Positions 8,895-17,633 of a stretch of 64,000 nucleotides of DNA are shown piece by piece. The DNA is taken from positions 310,001-374,000 of the forward strand of contig JAOMRN010000001.1 of the NCBI GenBank assembly GCA_028355015.1. Direction: 5' to 3'. The notes under the pieces were generated by a model. The model saw only the letters and a program-made list of their open reading frames with translations, did not search any database and had not been told where the DNA came from. The DNA is from MGIIb-O2 sp002494975. GTDB lineage: Archaea; Thermoplasmatota; Poseidoniia; Poseidoniales; Thalassarchaeaceae. Positions within the stretch are counted from its first letter, which is position 1, and every line of letters begins with the position of its first letter. Both the position numbers and the translations under genes were made by a program.

Positions 8895-11800
8895 ATGTCC
8901 AGTATTATGCCAGTGCAAAAATATCTTGCGGCCACGATTTGTTTACTATTTCTAACAGTCCCAATTCTTAATTTCATTGATTCATCCGAAGAGATTGATT
9001 CGACTGAAAATGAATATTTCTTTGCAAGTAAATCAGTATCTGGGCTTAATTCGCCTGGTTCTGAAAAAGGAAATGTTTTTTCAAATTCAGTTTTTGAAAT
9101 GAACTCTGATAGCCCTAACTTAGTTCTTGATAATGGGTCAGTAGTTTCTTTCATCAATGGTTCAGCAAATTTCTCTGGAGGCAATGTGATTTCAATTTCA
9201 GGTCAATGTTCTCTTTTAGGTAATTACAGTCTTTACTGCTCAGGCTTGAATAATTATGGTCAACTTGGTTTAGGTAACCAACAATTATTAAGCGGATATG
9301 TAGATTTAGGTGATAAAATTCCAGCTGCATTAAGTCAAGGGAATAATCACTTTTGTGCTATTCTTGATGATGGGTCTGTATCTTGCTGGGGTAGGAATAA
9401 TAAGGGGCAATTAGGAGATGGTTCGAATAGTAATCGAAATTCTCCTACTGCGGTTAATCTTGGAGTGAATAAAACAGCAGTCTCAATTTCATCAGGCTTA
9501 GATTTCACCTGTGCTTTACTGAATACTGGAGAAGTGTCCTGTTGGGGAGACAATTCTTACGGAATATTTGCTGATGGTACAACTACTGACAGTAATACAC
9601 CTGTAATAGTCAATCATTCGATTGGCGAAAGTGTGGTATCAATATCAACGCCAGGATATAGTGTATGTGTAATTTCTTCAAGTGGTTCTATTAGTTGTTG
9701 GGGCTATTCATACACTATCTCATCTCTTGGCGGCCAGTTGACTAATGGTTCAATCTCTTTGTCTTTAGATTCTGGCCGTTCAGCAATTTCTATTCAGGGT
9801 ACTAATTCTCATGCTTGTGCTATACTAGATAATGGTTCGATTAATTGCTGGGGAGTTAATACCTATGGTCAACTTGGAAATGGCGAGTGCTCTTCTGTTA
9901 TACCTTCAAGTGGTTGCACGGGTTCTAATACCAATATACCTCAGTATGTAGATTTTTCTTCTTCAAATATCTCAGATGATATGATCGCAATCACCTCAGG
10001 TTTAGAATCGACTTGTTCGATATCAAACTCATATGATATATTCTGCTGGGGAAATCAGGATGGTCAATTCGATAATACTACGAATTTTTTAATATCTCCT
10101 TATCTGATGAATTTTTCAAATGGCCATGAAATTTCCTTTTCAGATCAAGATATGGATGGTGATGGAATAACTAACTTGCTTGATGTGCATATGACTGGAG
10201 ATGACGATGGAGACGGTGTTCCCTCTCCTACAGATCCGTATCCAAATAATCCTGCTCGATGGATGAATTGTGATCTTGGCTCGTGGGGAAGGATCACATG
10301 TAACGAGTCTTCTATTGGACATTATTCATTATCTTCTGCATTATATCAATCTGAATGCCCTCTGGGTGAGTATCAGCACCAAACAGGTAAATCAGTTTGT
10401 AGTAAGGCTTCTGCCGGACATTATGTTAATTCATTAGCATCTCCTTCTCAAACAATTTGTCCAGAAGGTTACTATCAACAAGAAATAGGCTCGACATCTT
10501 GTGAAATTTCAGACCCTGGTAGCTTTGTATCTACTTCTACTGGTGATTCAGGTGATTCTAACCTTAGTTATAATAATTTAAGTTCTAACAGCGCTAGTTA
10601 CACTGCTCGAATAAGTTCCTCTTCAGATGTGTACGATTACTATATGATTGATATTGATAAATTATATGGAGTATGGATAAATGTCGAGTCTTCAAATGCC
10701 GAAATCGGTATTTCTTTGTATAGTTCAACTCTCAGTATTATTGATTCTAACAATAGTTCTGGTTTTAGTCCCAAATCAGTTAGTACGAATAGTACTTCTA
10801 GTTCATCGTCACGAAGTATATATATTGAAATTGAAAGAATAAATTTCACAGGTCAATATTATATGAATCTAAGCTATTTCAATACTGTCGATTCCTCAAT
10901 AATCGGTGATGTCAATAATCTGATTGATGCAGAAATAGGGGTAAATCAAGAGTTATGTTCTGTTGGTACATTTGAGCCAAACTCTGGTAGTGCATCTTGT
11001 ACAAGCGCTGCTCAGGGTTACTTTGTATCTACCTCTGGTGCGACATCACAGATACCCTGTTCTCCTGGGACTTATCAAGGACTAACCGGTCAATCAGGAT
11101 GTTTAACGACTACACTAGGTTACTACACTTCTGCATTTGGTTCTTTTATACAGACCCCTGCCTCTCTTGGTTATTATGTCAATACTGTAGGTGCCACTAG
11201 TCAACAGTCTTGCCTAGCAGGGACATATCAAAACCAAACTGCTCAGACAACTTGTATAGATACAGATTCTGGATATTATACGTCTGTTCCAGGTTCACCC
11301 AATCAAATAGCATGTACGAATGGTAGTTATCAACCTAATACGGGTCAAACATCTTGTATTCTTGCATCTCCAGGTAATTTTGTTTCCTCTCCTGCATCTA
11401 CTTATCAGAGTCCATGTACTCCTGGTAATTACCAACCTTATTCTGGACAATCATATTGTATTCAAGCAAGCCAAGGGAACTATTCTTCAGCCCCTCAATC
11501 GGTATCTCAAACACCTTGTGGTGTTGGTACATTCCAGCCGTCTATGGGTCAATTCAGATGTATTGAGGCAGCACCCGGACATTATGTTCCTACTAATGGT
11601 TCAGCATTTCAAACCGAATGCAGTCTAGGGACTTATCAACCTTCAACATCTAGTTTAAGTTGCTTAGATGCGACTCCAGGTTATTTCGTAGATATTCTAG
11701 GTTCACCTTCTCAAACACCATGTGTCCCGGGGACCTATAATCCAAATTTTTCTTCAACTAACTCTAGTGACTGCTTAGATGCCGACATCGGATATCATGT

Positions 11801-13703
11801 ACCAAATGAAGGAGAATCATCACAATTGATTTGTTCTCCTGGAACTTACCAGCCCAATAGTGGTGAATCCTCTTGTATTGATGCTGATTCTGGATATTTT
11901 GTAGATATGTTTGGAGCGACGAATCAAACTACGTGTGAACCAGGGAATTATCAGCCTCAAGCAGGTCAATCTAGTTGTTATAATTCTGATCCTGGCCATT
12001 ATGTCTCATCATTTGCAGCGAATCAACAAGTACCATGCTCGATTGGAAGCTATAATCCATCGTCTTCATCAATAAGTCCTGATTCTTGTATTCTTGCTGA
12101 TTCTGGTCACTTTGTATCTACAGAAGGATCCTCGTCTCAGAATATTTGTCTAGAAGGTACTTACCAGCCATCCGAGGGATCAGATTCTTGTTTAGATGCT
12201 CCTGAAGGTACTTTTGTTCTGAATTTAGGCCAATCAAATTATGTTGAATGTTCTCCCGGTACTTACCAGCCTTCAACTAAACAAACGGTTTGTATTTCTG
12301 CTGAACCCGGATATTTCTCCTCTGATTCAATGTCAATTTCTCAAACTCCTTGTTCGCCTGGAACTTACCAGCCATCGTATGCACAATCATCTTGTATTGA
12401 TGCAGATATAGGGTATTATGTATCAGATGAGGCTCAATCTAATCAACAGATAAATCCATATGATTTCTACACTGATTCTCCAGGAAGTACATTCTTGTGG
12501 GCATGCCCTACACATTACATTACTATTATTCAGGGTGCCAGTTCAGTTGACGATTGCTTGCTAGATTCAGATGATGATCGGATCATTGATTTAGATGACA
12601 TAGATGATGACGGAGACGGCCGAATAGATTCAGTAGATGATTGCACTCCAGGTCTTATTAATTGGATAAGTAATTTATCTAGCGATGCAGATGCTGACGG
12701 TTGTCAAGATATTGGCGAAGATAATGATGATGATAACGATTTGACGATCGATATACTCGATGCTTTCCCCAAAGACCCCTCTGAAGATACTGATACTGAT
12801 GGAGATGGTATAGGTGATAATTCAGATACAGATGATGATGGAGATGGGTGGTCAGATTCTATGGAATTAATTTGTGAAACAGATCCTATGCTATCACAAT
12901 CTATCCCTTTGGACACTGATTCAGATCTTGAATGTGATTTAATAGATACAGATGACGATAATGACAATTATCCAGATATTGAAGATTGGAGCCCCCTAGA
13001 TGGCTCAGAATGGATAGATACAGATAATGACGGAATAGGGAACAATGCAGATACTGATGATGATGGGGATAGTCTATCAGATATTGATGAGATAAAATAT
13101 GGTACTAATCCATTATTGGCAGATACTGATAATGATGGCTACATCGATTCAGATGATATTTTCCCTAATGATACATCTGAGTGGGAAGACTCTGATGGCG
13201 ATGGTAAAGGAGATAATTCAGACTCACACCCCGGCCTCAAATATTTTCAGAATGATTTTCAGTTTGTTCTGAGTATTCTTGTGAGTATCTCAATACTAGT
13301 AATAATTGGTTTCTTAGGTGTCATTGGCTTACGTAAAAATAAGTTAGATGAAAGAGACGCCTCTGAAGAAGAAAAACCAGCGATTGAAGTTGATTACGCC
13401 TATGAAGGGATGCCTGCAGTGAACGAAATTGGAAATCAAGAATTAACAGATGTTGAATCTAAGGACGAAAAGCCAGTGGTAGAAGAGATGAGAAGCACCT
13501 CTCACATTGATGCACTTCTTGATGAATTACCCACTCCACCTAAGCCACAAAAAATAACTCCTCCTGAGGGGACCCCTGTCAATGAGTATGGTCAGAAAGT
13601 TTGGGCAGATGAAACTGGACAGGTTTGGTGTCAAAATTCTGATGATTCAATATTAAGGCACGATGCCGCTACTGGTGGTTGGGTTCAGTTTCATAACTAT
13701 TAG
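8895..13703 (+). CDS. Giant membrane-anchored surface protein (RCC1 blades, Cys-rich repeats, TSP3-like Ca repeats)
   Basis: At 1602 residues this is the longest gene in the window. An N-terminal signal-like hydrophobic stretch spans about 8-27. About 100-410 holds roughly six RCC1-type propeller blades with recurring CAILDxGSxxCWG. An Asp-rich DxDGDG calcium segment follows (about 415-450). About 488-1186 contains some 16 Cys repeats of about 34 residues resembling GCC2/GCC3 or ephrin-receptor-like modules (C-x2-G-T-Y-Q-x7-C). A PPC-like beta domain interrupts these near 545-680. TSP3-like Asp repeats fill about 1225-1445, a TM helix about 1456-1480, and a cytosolic tail ends in a small Trp-containing module. 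The likely role is adhesion or recognition outside the cell; the ligand is unknown. The 3' end overlaps fabH by 4 bases. Confidence 0.85.
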   Translation: MSSIMPVQKYLAATICLLFLTVPILNFIDSSEEIDSTENEYFFASKSVSGLNSPGSEKGNVFSNSVFEMNSDSPNLVLDNGSVVSFINGSANFSGGNVISISGQCSLLGNYSLYCSGLNNYGQLGLGNQQLLSGYVDLGDKIPAALSQGNNHFCAILDDGSVSCWGRNNKGQLGDGSNSNRNSPTAVNLGVNKTAVSISSGLDFTCALLNTGEVSCWGDNSYGIFADGTTTDSNTPVIVNHSIGESVVSISTPGYSVCVISSSGSISCWGYSYTISSLGGQLTNGSISLSLDSGRSAISIQGTNSHACAILDNGSINCWGVNTYGQLGNGECSSVIPSSGCTGSNTNIPQYVDFSSSNISDDMIAITSGLESTCSISNSYDIFCWGNQDGQFDNTTNFLISPYLMNFSNGHEISFSDQDMDGDGITNLLDVHMTGDDDGDGVPSPTDPYPNNPARWMNCDLGSWGRITCNESSIGHYSLSSALYQSECPLGEYQHQTGKSVCSKASAGHYVNSLASPSQTICPEGYYQQEIGSTSCEISDPGSFVSTSTGDSGDSNLSYNNLSSNSASYTARISSSSDVYDYYMIDIDKLYGVWINVESSNAEIGISLYSSTLSIIDSNNSSGFSPKSVSTNSTSSSSSRSIYIEIERINFTGQYYMNLSYFNTVDSSIIGDVNNLIDAEIGVNQELCSVGTFEPNSGSASCTSAAQGYFVSTSGATSQIPCSPGTYQGLTGQSGCLTTTLGYYTSAFGSFIQTPASLGYYVNTVGATSQQSCLAGTYQNQTAQTTCIDTDSGYYTSVPGSPNQIACTNGSYQPNTGQTSCILASPGNFVSSPASTYQSPCTPGNYQPYSGQSYCIQASQGNYSSAPQSVSQTPCGVGTFQPSMGQFRCIEAAPGHYVPTNGSAFQTECSLGTYQPSTSSLSCLDATPGYFVDILGSPSQTPCVPGTYNPNFSSTNSSDCLDADIGYHVPNEGESSQLICSPGTYQPNSGESSCIDADSGYFVDMFGATNQTTCEPGNYQPQAGQSSCYNSDPGHYVSSFAANQQVPCSIGSYNPSSSSISPDSCILADSGHFVSTEGSSSQNICLEGTYQPSEGSDSCLDAPEGTFVLNLGQSNYVECSPGTYQPSTKQTVCISAEPGYFSSDSMSISQTPCSPGTYQPSYAQSSCIDADIGYYVSDEAQSNQQINPYDFYTDSPGSTFLWACPTHYITIIQGASSVDDCLLDSDDDRIIDLDDIDDDGDGRIDSVDDCTPGLINWISNLSSDADADGCQDIGEDNDDDNDLTIDILDAFPKDPSEDTDTDGDGIGDNSDTDDDGDGWSDSMELICETDPMLSQSIPLDTDSDLECDLIDTDDDNDNYPDIEDWSPLDGSEWIDTDNDGIGNNADTDDDGDSLSDIDEIKYGTNPLLADTDNDGYIDSDDIFPNDTSEWEDSDGDGKGDNSDSHPGLKYFQNDFQFVLSILVSISILVIIGFLGVIGLRKNKLDERDASEEEKPAIEVDYAYEGMPAVNEIGNQELTDVESKDEKPVVEEMRSTSHIDALLDELPTPPKPQKITPPEGTPVNEYGQKVWADETGQVWCQNSDDSILRHDAATGGWVQFHNY
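10357..12450 (+). repeat. Tandem imperfect ~102-bp coding repeats (about 16 Cys-rich modules)
   Basis: Within the giant surface gene the protein motif C-x2-G-T/N-Y-Q-P-x5-C, then D/P-G-Y/H-F/Y-V, recurs every 33-37 residues. One insertion interrupts it after the second copy. Copies differ at most third positions and many amino acids, so the array is old or selected for diversity rather than freshly amplified. One unit (about 11095-11215) is degenerate and lacks its Cys pair. Such arrays are prone to collapse in short-read assembly. Confidence 0.75.
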
Positions 13704-14680
13704 AATTGAATTACGTTAGCTCCCCATGCTAGTCCGCCACCAAATGCTGCAGTAACTACTAAACTTCCATCTTTTATCAGTCCCTTATCCATTGCTTCAT
13801 GCATTGCAATTGGTACACTTGCACCCGCAGTATTCCCATATTTATGTAAATTAGTGAATGTTTTTTCCATATCTAGGCCTAATTTCTCCATTCCTTTTTT
13901 TATGATATTTATGTTGGCTTGATGAGGGATAATCAGGTCTACCTCATCTATTGTTTTCCCCACTTTTGAAAGAGCATTAGTTACTGCTTGAGGAAAAGCC
14001 TCGATTGCGAAGTCCCAAACTGCTCTTCCATCCATATGGAAATACTGTTGTCCTTCTTCAAAATTATCTGAGTTAAATGGAGTTCGTACACCTCCTGATG
14101 GTATTTCAATTACTGAAGATCCAGAACCATCTGACATCAACCATGAACCTAATATCCCCTTTCCTGATTTCACTTTTGAAAGAACAGCTGCACCCGCTCC
14201 ATCTCCGAATAATACGCATGTCGCCCGATCCTTCCAATTTAGGATTCTTGAATATATTTCTGAGCCAACAACAAGAACATTTTCATATCCACTAGTCCCT
14301 ACAAATCTTGACCCTACATCTAGTGCATGTACCCACCCTGCACAAACGGCATTTATATCAAAAGCAGCACAATCTACACATCCCAATTTATCTTGAATAA
14401 TTCCTGCTGTAGATGACAAAGGGACGTCAGGTGAAGAAGTAGCCAAAATCAGTAAATCGATATCTTTGGGAAGTAAATTTGCATTTTTTAGAGCTTGTTT
14501 ACATGCTTCTACTGCAAGATCCGAAGTACATACATCAGGGCTTGCAATTCTTCTTTTCTTCATGCCAGTTTTTGTTGTTATCCACTCATCACTCGTATCT
14601 ACAAATTCCATCCAATCTTCATTACTCATTTCATTAGGAGGGACATATGAACCTAAACCAATTATTCCAACAGATACCAT
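13700..14680 (-). CDS. fabH: 3-oxoacyl-ACP synthase III (FabH/KAS III) family
   Basis: Condensing enzyme of the thiolase fold with the full KAS III triad: Cys113 (NAVCAGW), His253 (IPHQAN) and Asn283 (GNTAGAS). In bacteria it condenses acetyl-CoA with malonyl-ACP to initiate fatty-acid synthesis. The 326 residues match bacterial FabH better than archaeal HMG-CoA synthase, judging by HQAN and GNTAGAS. Archaea make isoprenoid lipids, so a substrate other than membrane fatty acids is possible. No acyl-carrier protein or other fab genes lie nearby. It diverges from the PilT/KH ATPase gene. Confidence 0.88.
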   Translation of the reverse strand: MVSVGIIGLGSYVPPNEMSNEDWMEFVDTSDEWITTKTGMKKRRIASPDVCTSDLAVEACKQALKNANLLPKDIDLLILATSSPDVPLSSTAGIIQDKLGCVDCAAFDINAVCAGWVHALDVGSRFVGTSGYENVLVVGSEIYSRILNWKDRATCVLFGDGAGAAVLSKVKSGKGILGSWLMSDGSGSSVIEIPSGGVRTPFNSDNFEEGQQYFHMDGRAVWDFAIEAFPQAVTNALSKVGKTIDEVDLIIPHQANINIIKKGMEKLGLDMEKTFTNLHKYGNTAGASVPIAMHEAMDKGLIKDGSLVVTAAFGGGLAWGANVIQF

Positions 14681-14814
14681 GTTATCATGCGTGGCTAAAC
14701 AACTATACTTTCAGTCTTACCGCCTTTTTTATGATTCAGATGATGTTTAGTTAATTGAAGCATTATTTCCAATAATAGGCCAAACATGAAATCTAAAGAG
14801 CCCATCTTAGGTAT

Positions 14815-16176
14815 ATGGCATCGTTTGGAGATCATCCACCTCTACCTGAAATTCTCGAAGAATTGCTATTGGATGACTCCGTCTCTACTGTATTCTTGAA
14901 GGCTGAATGTAAGCCCAGAGTCAAAAGTGGGCATATTTCTTCTTTGAGTCTTAATGAACTCGAAAGTGAATTGTGGGACAAACCATCTTTAGAAAATCTT
15001 TCAGATGATTTGTCATTAATTATTGAGCAAAACTCAGCACGTTCTGATTGTTTTATAGAAATTGAACGTGAGGGTTGCAAAGTTATGCAGATTGGAGATT
15101 TGAGAGTTAGTTGTGCCTGGCCTCCATTCTCTGATGCATGGGAAATTACTGTTGTCCGTCCAGTTGCTAATTTACAATTATCTGATTATAAGTTAGATCA
15201 AGAATTAATTAATAGAATTTCAAACCACCATAGAGGAATATTTGTTGTAGGTAAACCTGGTTCTGGGAAAACCACTTTTGCTCAAGCAATAGCCTCTTAT
15301 CTTGACTCAGAAATGGGTGCTATGGTAAAAACTATGGAATCTCCTAGGGATTTACAAGTTCCCCAGAGAGTGACACAATATGCACCTTTAGAAGGAGATT
15401 TAGAGAAAACAGCTGAAATTATCTTCTTATTAAGGCCTGATTTTGTAATATTTGATGAAGTTCGCCGAGCGCGTGATTTCGAAATATTCGGTGATGTGAG
15501 ATTAGCAGGAGTCGGTCTTTTAGGAGTTACTCATGCTAATAGTGGTCTTCAGGCTATACAGAGGCTAGTTGGTAAAGTAGAACTTGGTTTAATTTCTCAA
15601 GTACTAGATACAGTTATTCATATTGAAAAAGGAAAAATAAACCAAGTTCTAGAACTGAAAATGGTAGTTAGAGCACCTACTGGTATGGAATCAGATTTAA
15701 GCCGTCCAGTTATTGAAATTAGAGAGTTCCCTTCCAATCGTTTAACTCATGAAATGTTTGCCTTTGGCTCAGAAATTGCTGTTGTTCCCGTAACCGGTTC
15801 AGGCGATGATGGAGGTAGTCCCGCTTGGAATTTGGCTGCAGAAGAACTGAAGAGGGAGGCAACTAGGCTAACTGGTATCACTGTGAAACATGCAAAATTC
15901 CTCACAGATTCATCTGCTGCTGTTTATGTTGATGATTCTGCAATAGGTTCAATGATTGGTTCAGGGGGGGAAGGTATACGTAGACTTGAACAGGATATTG
16001 GCATCAAACTCGACGTTCAATCAGTCCAAGAATTGCCTAGAGGATTAAGAAAGAAGCTAGAAAAAAGCAATTATTCAGACGTTGACACTAGTTCTTGGTC
16101 GAATAAACCGGGACGGAATTGGGATTCTAAATCTGGTAAAGCAAAGAGAGGAAAAGGTAGAAAGAACCGCCGTTAA
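14815..16176 (+). CDS. PilT-like ATPase with C-terminal KH domain, lacking the usual PIN domain
   Basis: Resembles the archaeal COG1855 family (PIN, PilT ATPase, KH). Residues near 27-38 correspond to the segment that normally follows the PIN domain. The ATPase core has Walker A GKPGSGKT near 146-153 and Walker B-like FVIFDEVRRAR near 218-228. A KH domain with GSMIGSGGEGIRRLE sits at about 379-393, and the C-terminus is basic. The start is ATG 14815. Only about 134 bases separate it from divergent fabH, so no PIN domain is encoded upstream. It is probably an RNA-associated motor without the nuclease. The stop overlaps the convergent ALDH stop (TTAA). Confidence 0.8.
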   Translation: MASFGDHPPLPEILEELLLDDSVSTVFLKAECKPRVKSGHISSLSLNELESELWDKPSLENLSDDLSLIIEQNSARSDCFIEIEREGCKVMQIGDLRVSCAWPPFSDAWEITVVRPVANLQLSDYKLDQELINRISNHHRGIFVVGKPGSGKTTFAQAIASYLDSEMGAMVKTMESPRDLQVPQRVTQYAPLEGDLEKTAEIIFLLRPDFVIFDEVRRARDFEIFGDVRLAGVGLLGVTHANSGLQAIQRLVGKVELGLISQVLDTVIHIEKGKINQVLELKMVVRAPTGMESDLSRPVIEIREFPSNRLTHEMFAFGSEIAVVPVTGSGDDGGSPAWNLAAEELKREATRLTGITVKHAKFLTDSSAAVYVDDSAIGSMIGSGGEGIRRLEQDIGIKLDVQSVQELPRGLRKKLEKSNYSDVDTSSWSNKPGRNWDSKSGKAKRGKGRKNRR

Positions 16177-17633
16177 TCATGCTTGGTACAAATATTCATT
16201 GTTTCTGAGAAAAATCCTATGCTCCATCTTCCTCCTTCTCTTCCTATACCTGAATCTTTTACTCCACCAAACGGAGTTCTTAAATCTCTATGAAGCCATG
16301 TATTTATCCATATCATTCCAGTATGAATTGATTCGGCGACCTTGTTCGCTTTCTCCAAATCCTCGGTCCAAATACTACCTGCTAAGCCATATCTTGTATT
16401 GTTCGCAATTTGAATTGCATGTTCATCATTAGTAAATTTATGAATAGTTACGACAGGTCCGAATATTTCTTCAGTTGAACAACGTGATTCTACACTTAAG
16501 TCAGCAATTACTGTAGGAGCTATCCAATTTCCATTTTCAAACTCTTTTGGTAGGCATGGATACCCTCCTGTAAGAATTCTCCCACCCTCTTGTTCAGCAA
16601 TTCGTATATATTCTTCAATTTTTGATAAGTGTTCAGGAGATATTAATGCCCCTAATGCTGTATTTTCATCCGAAGGGTCACCTATTTTCATATTCTCAAC
16701 TTCTTGAACAAATTTCTGTGTAAATTGATCATAAATTCCTTCTTGAACGAGTATTCTACTTCCGCATAGGCAGACTTGTCCTTGATTCAAGAAACCAGAT
16801 CTAACTACACCTGTGACAGTTTTTTCTAAATCACAATCGTTAAAAATTATACTTGAATTTTTACCACCTAATTCAAGACTTAATTTCTTAAATGATGCGG
16901 CTGCTGATTGTGCAACTATTGATCCCGTAGATGTTCCTCCTGTGAATGATACTAGATCGATATCATCATGAGATACTAACGGTGATCCTGCACCTTTTCC
17001 ATCTCCATGAATAAGATTAACCACCCCCTTTGGTAAATTAATTTCATCAATTGTTTTCATCAATAAATCTGCAGTCATTGGTGTCAATTCACTTGGTTTA
17101 CAGATCACCGTATTACCCATTCCTATTGCAGGTGCAACTTTCCATGAAAGCAAATATAGAGGTAAATTCCAAGGTGTTATGAGTGCTCCTACTCCTACTG
17201 GTTTGTAGATTACTCTATTCGTGGCATCTTCCATTTCAAAATATTCTACTTCTAAATCTCTTATCATGTTTGCAAAAAATCGGAAATTTTTCACTGAACG
17301 ATAGGCATCAACCTCTCTCGCTAAAGAAATTGGTTTCCCCGTATCTTTACTTTCTAAGTATGCAATATTTTCATACTTTAATTCTAAACAATCTGCAATC
17401 TTATCTAACCAGTCTGCCCTTTGATTATGTGTCAAAGAAGACCAATATGGCAATGCTTCTTTGGCAGATTTAACTGCTCTATCCACATCTATTCCATTTG
17501 ATTTTGGCACTTTGCCAATAATTTCTCCAGTAGCGGGTGAATAGTCATTCATCCATTCTCCTGAGTCAGGTTCCACAAATGTTCCTGAGATATAATTTTG
17601 GAGTTTCACTTTATCCCTCCAACCCGCCTTCAT
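16173..17633 (-). CDS. Aldehyde dehydrogenase, 2-aminomuconate/2-hydroxymuconate semialdehyde dehydrogenase-like
   Basis: NAD(P)-dependent ALDH oxidising an aldehyde to an acid. Key residues are visible: Asn155 in PWNLP, Glu254 in LELGGK and nucleophile Cys288 in GQVCLCG. The overall pattern (SRILVQEGIYDQF, and a C-terminal TPFGGVKDSGIGREGG) resembles ALDH8A1 and bacterial muconic-semialdehyde dehydrogenases; substrate is inferred from that resemblance only. It is the last gene of a five-gene minus-strand cluster. Its ATG at 17633 lies inside the end of the asparaginase-II-like gene (23-base overlap), implying coupling. Confidence 0.85.
   Translation of the reverse strand: MKAGWRDKVKLQNYISGTFVEPDSGEWMNDYSPATGEIIGKVPKSNGIDVDRAVKSAKEALPYWSSLTHNQRADWLDKIADCLELKYENIAYLESKDTGKPISLAREVDAYRSVKNFRFFANMIRDLEVEYFEMEDATNRVIYKPVGVGALITPWNLPLYLLSWKVAPAIGMGNTVICKPSELTPMTADLLMKTIDEINLPKGVVNLIHGDGKGAGSPLVSHDDIDLVSFTGGTSTGSIVAQSAAASFKKLSLELGGKNSSIIFNDCDLEKTVTGVVRSGFLNQGQVCLCGSRILVQEGIYDQFTQKFVQEVENMKIGDPSDENTALGALISPEHLSKIEEYIRIAEQEGGRILTGGYPCLPKEFENGNWIAPTVIADLSVESRCSTEEIFGPVVTIHKFTNDEHAIQIANNTRYGLAGSIWTEDLEKANKVAESIHTGMIWINTWLHRDLRTPFGGVKDSGIGREGGRWSIGFFSETMNICTKHD

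Noticed and set aside
10357..12450. Possible CRISPR array because of the regular ~102-base spacing
   Set aside because: Repeats are degenerate, in frame and encode a conserved Cys motif; no identical direct repeats with unique spacers, and no cas genes.
12704..12967. Ser-rich minus-strand ORF opposite the Asp-rich repeats
   Set aside because: A Ser-rich shadow results automatically from antisense reading of repeated GAT codons in the calcium motifs.
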